DNA of 64,000 nucleotides from Antedon mediterranea (Eukaryota; Echinodermata; Crinoidea; Comatulida; Antedonidae): NCBI RefSeq assembly GCF_964355755.1, contig NC_092671.1, positions 34,179,304 to 34,243,303 of the forward strand, read 5' to 3'. Shown piece by piece: positions 26,801 to 38,800 of this stretch (position 1 is its first letter; each line of letters starts with the position of its first letter). The notes under the pieces were generated by a model. It saw only the letters and a program-made list of their open reading frames with translations, ran no database searches and was not told where the DNA came from. The position numbers and the translations under genes were made by a program.

Positions 26801-29800
26801 ACTAAAATTGTTATATTAAATTTCTTTTTAAAAAAATGTGTTATTTACAATATCTTAAATTATTTGTTAGGTAATTGAAGAAGTTCGAAGGATACTAATT
26901 ATTACTAGGCAAAGAGGAATGAAATACAAAAGAAAGCTTTTTAAAAAAGTGCTTAGCAAATTTTTCCCAAAGAAGAGAATAATATAGTTTATTTTGGTAT
27001 TTTAAAGAGAAACACCAGTCCTCCATCTGGTAAGTACAGTGTATGTTTTTGTACTTTTATCTATTCATAAATAGTTTTATAATGGACCAATGGTAGTGAG
27101 GAAAATACGTGTACATATTGTGTACGTATTTTTAACAGCTTGGTTCGACTCAAGCTAGTGTCATGCACTCCTCCCTTTGACAACTAAAATTAAATAAATG
27201 ACTTATGAATATTAATTGTTGACATATTAATGCTCTCCTGGCCAGCCCACCCTTTCCCCTTCCTTTTACATTGACCACCTACAAAACTGTAGACTACATT
27301 ATTAAAAATTTGAGCTACAGTATATCAAGTTAATGTCCATGCATTATTCCACTCATTTAAATAAATTTATATAATATAATGTTTTCAATTTGTTATTTTT
27401 GGTTAGGTTCAAAGATAACCCATATGTTGTCAAATCTGTCAAACATATTTGTTGGGAAAAACTCATCAAAAAAAGTCTGCCGACCTTGAAGGTATTTAGT
27501 GTTTTTAAAAATTTAAAATACAAGTAACATTATGTACATTAAAAAAAAATATCTTAAAGTGTTTTTTTTAAATCAAATTTATCTTAGCTTAAAATTCGAG
27601 GTATATACTATGTTTACAATAATTTATTAAAATCAAACAATTAAACAAAATTTACATTTAATTGTATGATTGTTATTATAAACATTGATACGGAATAAAA
27701 ACATCAATCAGGATTGAGCACCGTTTTGCGTATTGTCTTCCTAAATAGTAATATTAAAACTAAATTTAGACCCTAATAATTTAACTAAAAATAATAGATA
27801 CAGCCAGGCCTGTCTTTGGGATCGGTATAAACAGGGCAAAGTTTGTGATTAAAAAGTTCAAATGCATATTCCACCCACCCTTATGTCTTATAATGTAAAA
27901 TTATTCTTACCACCGTTCTAATATTGCGTCATGATTTTGTGTTTACCGACCCAGATATAGGACTCTAAAACCACACCGTACCCAATTAGTTGATGATGTT
28001 ACACATTTAATAATTAAATACAGTAATAACTAAAACTATATTAATCTCTTTTCATTTTTAGGAACATGAATAAAGATCCAGAATCCTGGTCTTCACGCCG
28101 ATCAGGTAATATGCCGGTATTGCTCTTGGACACAGAAATGGCCTACATTAAAGTTTAGCAAACAATTCTAACTACAAAGAAAGCAAAATTAGATGAGGCT
28201 CTAGTTACTCTCCTCTCCACTTTTTACCTTCTGGATTTCGATTATCCAAAATGAAAAGAAGTAGGCCTCACTATCCTTTAACAGTTAGTGATTTGTGATG
28301 AAAACACACCTGTACACTTGACAAAGGCTGTTGAATCATCATTAGTATACATTAATAAATTTAAAGACACCTAATAGTTTAAAGCCCAGGTGCGGGAGAA
28401 GAATTTTACGAAATTTGTATTTTACCATTTTAATGTTTTTAAGTTTTCTTTTGATGGCATTTTATTATTAATAAAAACAAGTTTGTTTTAAAGAAGTTGT
28501 ATATATTATTGTACCTAATGTCATGTAAATTCTAAAAAATACAAACCGGAATATTCTTACTTATTTTAAGAAAAATATTGCTTGAAACAAGAATTCTACA
28601 AATAAAAATCGGAATATTCTTACTTATTTTAAGAAATATATTGCTTGAAACAAGAATTCAAAAAATACAAATCGGAATATTCTTACTTATTTTAAGAAAA
28701 ATATTGCTTGAAACAAGAATTCAAAAAATACAAATCGGAATATTCTTACTTATTTTAAGAAAAATATTGCTTGAAACAAGAATTCAAAAAATACAAATCG
28801 GAATATTCTTACTTATTTTAAGAAATATATTGCTTGAAACAAGAATATTAAAATTAAAAATCGGAATATTCTTACTTATTTTAAGAAAAATATTGCTTAA
28901 AACAAGAATTCTAAAAAATACAAATCGGAATATTCTTAGTTATTTTAAGAAAAATATTGCTTGAAACAAAAATTCTACAAATAAAAATCGGAATATTCTT
29001 ACTTATTTTAAGAAATATTTTGCTTGAAACAAGAATTCAAAAAATACAAATCGGAATATTCTTACTTATTTTAAGAAAAAAATTGCTTGAAACAAGAATT
29101 CAAAAAATACAAATCGGAATATTCTTACTTATTTTAAGAAAAATATTGCTTGAAACAAGAATTCAAAAAATACAAATCGGAATATTCTTACTTATTTTAA
29201 GAAATATATTGCTTGAAACAAGAATATTAAAATTAAAAATCGGAATATTCTTACTTATTTTAAGAAAAATATTGCTTAAAACAAGAATTCTAAAAAATAC
29301 AAATCGGAATATTCTTACTTATTTTAAGAAAAATATTGCTTGAAACAAGAATTCTACAAATAAAAATCGGAATATTCTTACTTATTTTAAGAAATATATT
29401 GCTTGAAACAAGAATTCAAAAAATACAAATCGGAATATTCTTACTTATTTTAAGAAAAATATTGCTTGAAACAAGAATTCTATTTTAAAAAATCGATAAA
29501 TTGTTACTTATTTTAAGGCAGATACTGCTTAAAACAAGACTGAAAAAAGCAATTAAATTCTTGGTAAGAATATTGTTCTTAAAGTATTATTTCTTGGTAA
29601 GAATAATTTTCTTGATAAGAATTTGTGTGATTCTTGTTAAGAATTTTACGATTCTTGGTAAGCCAAAAAGTATTGAAATACGGACAAGTCAAAATTTACT
29701 TGTTTCAAGAAATATTTTGCTTGAAACAAGTTTTTTTTTTCTTAAAACAAGAATCAGAATTTTGCTGTGCATAATCTGAGGCTGTATAGGTAATGTTTCA

Positions 29801-32800
29801 AGGTAATGTTAACCCACAGCAATAATATAAAGATGATATTTCTCATTAATTAAGGTGTTCGTGGTATTGCCGTTGATGTAATTGGAAATAAACTTTATTG
29901 GACGGATGAGGTAGAAGACCGAATCGAATTAATAAATCTGAATGGAACAGGCAGAACAGTTCTTTTTGATACATCATTAGGCGGTCCACGTGGGATTGCG
30001 ATAGATACTGTTAACGGGTATGCAGCTTATCTGAAGAAATCGGGTTTAAATCTTGCTTAGGTGGGTTTACTTATGCAAATCAATCTATCCTTGCTCTATG
30101 CAGGGCTTTATCACGGTACCTTTTTAACAAAATACATTTTTTTAAATGACGTAGATCAAAATTCAACATTGATTTGTTTAATTTTATTAATTTCCATTGG
30201 TTTTCTTATTAATAATGAAATTGAATATTTTCATTTTTTCCGGTTGTAATAGTTGTTGTATTATATATTTCTACACATGGACGTTATAAATACGAGAAAT
30301 CATTATGCTTTATTTTATAGATACCTGTACTGGACTGATTATGGTTTGCAAAAGATAGAGCGCGCGAAGCTGAATGACTTGAGTACCAGAGAAGAACTTG
30401 TGACAACGGCACTTTATCTACCAAACGGGCTTGCGTTATCAGTTAACGGTTCAGATACAACTTATATTATATTTTTTAGTTATTAGAATATGTCAGGGGT
30501 TCTCAACAGTTCTTACCGTGGGCCATATTGCAATTTACAAATGTCGCCGCGGGCCAGATATTATTGGCTGGAACAGCCATGTAACAAGGGCATTGGGTCA
30601 TGGAGTAGGCCTACAAAGATAAAAGAAACGGGAAATGGCACTTAGTTTTTCAAATTCAAATATTCTTTATTCATCCTCAATCATGAAAATATACAACAAC
30701 AATATATGAGAACATAAAAAAGATGAAAAGGAAACACATAAAAACTCAAAAGAGCTTGATTAGTTGTGTCCCCCTACGTCCCTAACTAGCCTAAAAAACT
30801 AAAACATAAATAATAAAAAAGCTAAATCCTGCAACAAGTATTATTTTTAAAATTATTTGTAAAATGATAATAAATGTTCTTTAAACAATGATTTAAATAT
30901 ATATATTGATTTGGTACTTTGTAGTTCGTAATTCAAGTCATTCCACAATTTGGGTCCCACACATGACACAGTAAAACTAGTAGAAGTACGATTACGTTTT
31001 CTGAGTCTCATTTTGTCTTTAGATCTTGTATTATAATTATGGTAAGAACCATTTTTAATAAAGAGCGATGAAAAACGCACCTCCTGATTAGTAGTAACAT
31101 TATACATGAAAAGCCCAATTTGGTACTTATTGATATCCGCAATTTTAAGAAGTTTAAATTTATAGAAACATTCAGTCATTGAATCATTAAACTTTGACCA
31201 TGTTATAGCTCGTAATGCCCTTTTCTGGAGTTTAAATAACTCATCTAGATAACTTGGAAATGTGCTACACCATATTATGTTTCAATAATTTAATACTGGT
31301 TCAATGAGTGATTTGTATATTGTCCAGAGAGCATAGGTTGGTAAAAAATGTCTTTATTCAGAACAAAATACACAAGTTCTGTCAATTGTTGCATCCACAT
31401 GAGTACTGTATTTATTTGACATAGGCTTGCTAATGCGTGACGATAATCTAACGTGACGGTTACAATGTTCCTATATAATTACTTCTTTCTAGGAATTCTC
31501 CGCCACGCCCAAGTTCACATATCACGATTAACTGAAAGTTTAACAAAACATCTATAAAGTAAAGACTCAATAGTTACTACAATAGTTTCATTAAGATGAT
31601 ATGCCTGCCTCCTAATCTTATGTGTATATAAGTATACGCTTACCAAAAGTAGGCCTAAGCAACCAAAGTAATACACTAGCATCCCACTGATGTGTCCATT
31701 AACCACCATTGTCTTGTACTAACTGACTGACCTTGGCCACAGAACACAGTGAGCTAATTTGCATAATAATGCCACCTGTGAGCACTACTAACTAGCCAAT
31801 CAGCAAAGAGTCACTCAAGTGGAACAATGAGCTAACTTGGCTTCATAGAGCCACACAATAAATAAAGTACAGTAAATTAATAGTAAAACTTCTTAATTTG
31901 GCCTTTACAGTCTTACTTTATATAGTATGCCTAAATATCGAGATATTTTCCTAGCTGTAACATTGATGTGGTTCTTATATGTGAGAAATTCATCAATATG
32001 TACTCCAAGGAATTTAGTCGATTTAACTCTATCTATTCTTTTATTGTTGACATAAATATTTACATTCTCTAAATTACTTGGATTTCGCTGATTGCGGAAA
32101 ATTATGTAATTAGTTTTTTAACGTTGATTGATAGTTTATTGCACATGAACCAATCCGAAACATTTTTTAGTTCACAATTAACTAGTTCTATGAGCGTATC
32201 CAAGTTTTCGTGAGATGCAGATATGTTTGTGTCGTCAGCAAATAAAACAAAAGATAACGAGTTTGAGCAATTAAATACATCGTTAATGTACAAAATAAAA
32301 AGTAGAGGCCCCAGAATTGAACCCTGTGGTACACCGCAATTTATATCCAAACACGAACTTGTGTTATCAATAGACGTAAATTGTTTCCTTCCACTAATAT
32401 AGTTTCTAAACCATTTAAGGGCCGTGCCTCTTATGCCATAGTGTTCCAATTTTTTAAGAAGTATATCATGGTTGATGGTGTCAAACGCTTTTGACAAATC
32501 AATAAATATTCCGATGGTATTTTTTTTCTTATCAAGCGCATCGGTTATTCGTTCAACCAGATCTATAACGGCCATAAAAGTAGAACTGTTTTTTCCGAAA
32601 CCATATTGTGCATTATTAAGGATGTTAAACTTTGTGATATAATTATTTACTCTAATTTGAACAATTTTTTCAAGAATTTTTGAAGCGGTAGGCAGAATAG
32701 AGATCGGCCTATAATTACTGACGTCACTTTTATTGCCAGATTTAAAAATTGGAACTACTCTAGCTACTTTCATACTATCAGGGACCATGCCTGTCTCAAG

Positions 32801-35800
32801 AGAGAGGTTAAAGATATGTACAAGAGGAGCTGCCACAGCAGCAATAATATGTTTTAGAATGCGATTACTTAAGTTATCAACACCTTCTGAATTTGAATTT
32901 TTGATTTCACTAACTATTTCAATGACCTCTTCTTCATTCGTAGGATTGAAAAATATGGATTGGGATTGACTCTCTTTCATATATTGTTTAAAGTCAGAAT
33001 TGTTTACATTTGGTATTTTGTTTGCTAATTCATTTCCAATGTTGGAGAAGAAGTCATTAAAAGCATCAGACATACCTTTTGGATCACATACCAAAGTTTT
33101 ATTACTATGGTTAATTACTTCATTTGGCTTAACACTCGATTTTTAGAACTTCATTTAAAACTTTCCATGTTTGCTTTGAATCGTGTCGAGCTGCATCCAG
33201 TTTTTTGGAATAATATTGTTTTTTCCAGGACCGACCAGTCCCATTTGAGCTAGACGGTTGATGTGCCGGTTCCGGTTGCTGCTAATATTGAAAGCCCTGC
33301 TTACGGGAACTCATGCCGCTATAAGGAGTAAACTTTTTAGCAGTATCTCTGCATGCTATATGAAATGCACCCACGAGCCGCATTTGGTCCGTGAGCCGCC
33401 TGTTGAGAACCCCTGGCCGCCTCTTTTTTTTCTCTTTTGTGAGGTTCACTCACCTTTATTTCATTTCAAAACGTAATCATTTTGATAAATAAACAATTTT
33501 ATTATGTTTGTGTATTATCTTTTTTAAATATATAAATATTTTCATTTATAATATTAAGTTTCCCCTTAAATCTGAAAAAAACTATACTAGAGTATAGCAT
33601 TTTCAGTGCTTTCTGCTTACTCTTCTTTTTAGTGTTTTCCCTCTTTTTTTCTTTTCTGTTTTATTTGCATTATTTACATTTTTGTACAAATTAGTTTATT
33701 TACAGTAACCTTAAAAAAAAATTAAAAATACATTCATGGAATGCTCTTGTGTAAGTATATTTTTAAACATGATCCATAAGTTTTTACACATTGACCTATT
33801 TAATTCTGACAATATTTTTATTTTGTATATAGAATATAGAACAATTGAGTTGCATTCACACTCAAAAACAAGTTCTTCAAAAGAACCGATACTATTATCT
33901 AACTTTTTATATATTTCATTGATTTTTTCCATAAATAGACATTGATTTTACATTTGAAAAACATGTGTTTTTCAACCTCAGTTACATCACATAACATTTT
34001 TTTGGGTTTTTAATATTCCGTTTATAAAATTACCTCCGCCAAGGAGGTTATATTTTCACCCCTGTGTGTTTGCTGGGTGTGTGTGTGTCTGTGAACAGCC
34101 TGGAGGCCACAGTTTTTAGGCGATTCTAACCAAATTTGGTCACAATGATCTAAGCCCAAAAATCTCGGAGGGGTTTGAATTTGAGGGGAAAATGTCATAG
34201 GTCAAGGTCACAACTAACAAAAAACTATTTTACTGCCTAGAGACCACAGTTTTAATCCGATTCTCACCAAACTTAGCCACAATAATCAATGACTCATCAT
34301 ATAATTGTGGTTAAATTTTGAAAGGTCAGGGTCAAAGATCAAGGTTCAAAAAAAAAAAAATAAAAAAAAAAAAAAAAAAAAAAAAAACATCAGCGGGACT
34401 TGAACCAGCGATCTCAACTGTGAAAGGCTGGATACTTAACAATTACACCAAACGCTCATCCACAACTTTGTAGTGTGCAGTTAGCCTATAATATATATTT
34501 TCCGGGAGAATTTTATGTAAGGGAATTTTACAATAGGCGGAGGTTTGTACTCTCGGAGTACCCTCGAGTTGTAAATGTGTTGGTAAAATTTTGACAAGCA
34601 ATTTGTAGTTAAGTTGTGCATATTTTTTGTATTTCTCATTTTTTACTTTCTTGACCAAATATCAAACATGTTTGTAATTTCAATACCAATTTCTTTTTCC
34701 CATTTGGGAATGGTAATAGGAGCAACAAACATACCTTCTATAAAATCCACATGGCACTAATTTTGTTCTTATTTAAGCTTAAACCAGATACTTCACAGAA
34801 ATTATTAACAATGAATAGACCTCTTTTTATACTTTTTTCGTTTCCTGCAAACAATACTGTATCATCTGCAAGTTGTGCTATACGCACTTCCCGGGTGGGG
34901 GGTGGGGGGTCACTCTTAAATATTTCCATACGGGGAGGTGCCGCATTTACGGGTATATTTTCGAGGGCCTGGTAGCACAAGTGTGGGAAAATATGGAGAG
35001 TTGGTAGCACAAGTGTGTGAAATTACAGGGTGAAATTAGTAGTTTAAGTCTCTGGCCCACCCACCCATGTCAAAATTTCACGATTTATCGCTAAATTTTG
35101 CAGGTATTTTAGCATACTGGATGCTATAAGCCCGGCTATATAAGCCCATCGCTAAATACCTTTGAATAGGCCTTGAGTTTTCACGAAACCTAAGACCACG
35201 AAAGGTAAGACCCCATAAGACCTAAGATCACGAAAGCTAAGACCCAAGACCTAAGATTACAAATTCTAAGATATACTACAGCTTAAAAACAATACTTGTT
35301 TATCCATACATAATTTTAAACACAGTAGGTTTCATTTATTACCATAAATATAATTAAATACTACCGCAAAACATAGATAAACTCACATTATTTTCGCCCG
35401 TTGAGTAAATGTATATTTTTTCTTTACAACAAACAAACTTGACGGGTTGTTTGTTGGTATATATTTACTCCATTGTGTTGGTTCAGAGGATGTTTTTCTT
35501 ACGCACCTGCCTTACTTGTATTTTGACTCCAAATTTGTTTACTAACTTTATCCTGAATACCACACTTTAAAGTTAGGATTTCTAAATACTTTCAGACGGA
35601 GAAACACATAAAAACAAATAAATAAATCCTTTAAATTGATGATTTTACAGACATGTTTCTTTGTATACTGTAACTCCTCGAGCTTCCCCCATGCTCAATG
35701 TTTTTGTTTCTATGGAGCGCCAAAAGAGCAACAATAATAGTACAAGTATAAAAACAGTAAGAAAACAAAACAAATCATGATTTTTAAATTAAAATTTATT

Positions 35801-38800
35801 TGCCAGTATTTATTTCTCCGTACTTGCATGATTATACTATTATCATTACAATTTTAATTTTACATTGTTCCATCCACACTGTAGATGGACTCCACAGAGT
35901 TTTCAGCCCTCTATATAATTTTGGCTCCTTTGACGTTCCATAGAAACAAAAACATTGAACATGGTAGGCCTACAACTGCTACTGTACTGTAGGCTAGCGA
36001 AATTTGCAAACAGTTTGTGTGCGAGAAAAACGTCTGTACGGTAAAATCATCGATTTAAAAATGTATATGTTACTTATTATGTGATTCTTTTTCATAAAAG
36101 TGCCAATTCTAAGGTGTGGTATTCAGAATAAATGTTGGGAGTTAAAATACAAGGCAGGTGCGAAAGATAAATATTTGTAATCTTAGGTCTTGGGTCTTAG
36201 CTTTCGTGATCTTAGGTCTTAGGGGGTCTTAGCTTTTGTGGTCTTAGGTTTTGTGACACCCTAGAGTTTTCGCATCAGCAGAAGAACACGAAACATAGCC
36301 TAGGACAAAATCATTCAACTGTGACCACTCTTGATCATCGTCGTCATGCAACACGGACGAGCGATAAACTTGTCATCAAAACACGTTCGTGATTTTGCCA
36401 TGAACGGTCTCTTTGGCCATGGGCAGATCATGCCGGGAACCAGTACAGATATTGCGCCCTCTCTGGCGTGGCCTTGTTTCTGCCTGCCGTCATTTTAGAG
36501 AAAACTGGATTTTGGTAAATGGTAGTTTAAGTCCGTAGTATTTTTCAGTAAAAAAGGTAGTACAAGTGCCTCATGTCTTGAAGTGGCTGCTGCACCCCCC
36601 CCCCCCCCCCGTTTGGTTTATATACAAGTGACCCCCCCCCCCCGGGACGCGATTTTTTTTTCGTACATAAGTTGGGGACCCCCTCATGAAACGTCACAAA
36701 ATATACATGAATAATTCATCAGTTAAATTTTCTTGTTCCGTGTGCACCCAAGCGTATAGCAACAAGAAGTGATTACACGGTACGATTCTAGGCCTATCTC
36801 CGCTGTCGAAGAATAGCGTCGTTTTGTTTGGATTGTCGAAATAATCGGCCTTTAGTTTATGGTGTTTTTAATATAATTTATTACTAAAGAATTACGTGTT
36901 AACATTATAGTTTCTATTAATACTATTAGGCCTAATTATTAGTCTCTAAACCCATGTCTATTCTAGTAGTAGCTGTGTGGATGTGTGTGACGTGTGTGTG
37001 TGTTAGGTATGGCCAAAGATAGTTATACTATCTTTGGTAATAGTTACACTATCTTTGGTATGACACAATCCGAGTAATAAGTCAGCAAAATTAAACAATA
37101 AACATTACACAAAAATACATTTTTTATTCTCGTGGGTCAAATCTTCCCATCTCATGTGTTCATACACGCGCATTTTTAAAGTTCCTTTGAGTACATTGCA
37201 TATTGTTTGATAATTGATAGCAGAATTAAAAAAATACAGTACACAAATACACATTCTTATTCTTGTGGGTCTAAGCTTTCTTTGTCCAAGAACGCTTGGG
37301 TGCACACGGAACAACAACTGCGATACGATTCTTTCTACAATAATAGGCCTAGATTCTAGGTCAATTCACGTGATTGCCTTCGCGCACTCTTCTTCACACA
37401 CACGTCCACTATGCAAAATGTGTCGAGGCTAATCGACAGCTAGGCAAAACATTAAACTAAGTAGTAATTGGACATAGCCCAAAGAAAGCTTAGACCCACA
37501 ATAATAAAGAATGTGTATAATTTGTGTACTGTAATTTTTTAATTCTGCTTTTATTATCAAACAATATGCATTACTCAAAGGAACTTTAAAAATTCGCGTA
37601 TATATGAACACATGAGATGGGAAGATTAGACCCACGAGAATAAAAAATGTATTTTTGTGTAATGTTTATTGTTTAATTTTGATACCTAACACACAAGTCA
37701 CACACACCCACACAGCTACTACTAGAATATACAGGGGTTTAGAGACTAGTAATTAGGCCTAATAGTATCAATAGAAACTATAATTTTAACACGTAATTCT
37801 TTAGTAATAAACTATATTAAAAACACCATAAACTAAAGGCTGATTATTTCGACAATCCACACAAAACTCCGCTATTATATTATGAAATCGCACGCGGCAA
37901 CCACAGCGGAGATAGGCCTAGAATCGTACCGCACTTGTGTAATCACTTCTTGTTGCTATACGCTTGGGTGCACACGGAACAAGAAAATTTAACTGATGAA
38001 TTATTCATGTTTATTTTGTGACGTTTCATGATGGGGTCCCCAACTTATGTACGAAAAAAAAAATCGCCCCCGGGACGCACTTCCTCTTTTATAGGACTAG
38101 GTAGCAACATTCCTTTATAATGTTGATCATTTTTTAGGTTACTTAATTGCTTGCCATTGTTTCTACAACCAATAGAAATAGTAATGCTGACAAGGGACAT
38201 CCCTGTCATATACCACATTTCATTTCAAAATTATCAGATACCCATCCATTGTTAACATTCTGTTTTGCTATACTGTACATTGTTTTTTACCCATTTACAA
38301 AAGGACTGTCCAAAATTAAATTTTTCCAACAAATTAAACTTGAACCCTCTACTTACAGAATCAAATGCTTTTCTAAAATCAAGTGACAAAAAAGCACCTT
38401 CAACATCTTCTTCAACAGTATAGTATAGGAGATCATGATGTTTTCTCCAGCAAAACGACCTTTGATATAGCCATTTTGGTCACTTTTTACAACAGGATTT
38501 AATTACGTTATGTAATCTATTACTAAGGAGGTGTGTTAATATTTTATAAACTGTGGTGAGCAGAGTAATAGGACTCCAATTTTGTAGTAGATTTTTATCC
38601 CCTTTCAAATTAATAACATCAAGTCATTGCGTATTGTACACTTCGCTATTTAAATAGCATTCATTAAAATCAATACATTACATATTAAATATTTGAGCTC
38701 TTCCCAAAAATTTAATATTTGTAAACCATCATACCCTGGGGCTTTATTCAATTTCATATGCTTTAATGCTTCACTGCTTCTTGTACTGTGGTTAAGCCTT

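Larger units (their letters stand above)
23369..29769. mobile_element. 6.4-kb foldback element with minisatellite arms
   Basis: The termini are CACAGCAAAATT and its reverse complement. The empty site in the left arm (near 1717) shows a 2-bp duplication (CA). Both flanks consist of tandem repeats built from CTTAAAATAAG, CTTGAAACAAG and similar words in opposite orientation, so the element can fold back. The middle (24950-28540) is single-copy DNA with exon-like pieces. No transposase is seen. CACAG-type tips with subterminal repeats recall CACTA/EnSpm elements, but this is only suggestive. Confidence 0.75.
12228..34059. repeat. Right arm of the large palindrome, with three insertions
   Basis: Reverse-complement match to 1-5766, expanded by DNA absent from the left arm. 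The three insertions are at 15997-22979, 23369-29769 and about 30651-33226. Because the left arm preserves each empty site, the insertion boundaries and the target duplications can be read directly. The arm's outer end falls within a SINE-like tail near 34030-34059, the point where the left arm leaves the window. Confidence 0.85.
34891..38074. mobile_element. TIR element with G-rich/C-rich tips, nested in the LINE
   Basis: Left end CCGGGTGGGGGGTGGGGGGT, right end a run of C followed by GGG. The flanks carry a duplication of ACGCACTT extending to ACGCACTTCC (34882 and 38075), and removing the element joins the LINE's palm region. Internal DNA includes GGTAGCACAAGTGTG words on the left and GGTAGTACAAGTG on the right. 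It contains a further TIR element (about 35188-36265) and a Mutator-like element (36649-38067). No transposase gene is visible. The duplication length (8-10 bp) is ambiguous, so the superfamily is left open. Confidence 0.65.

Noticed and set aside
28578-29343. Two nearly identical 128-residue frames
   Set aside because: Products of the 62-bp minisatellite of the foldback element; no start context or other coding sign.
1-34059. Foldback sequencing artefact from a single molecule
   Set aside because: The arms differ by substitutions and by three large insertions with target duplications, which one molecule read twice would not show. A join of two haplotypes is not excluded.
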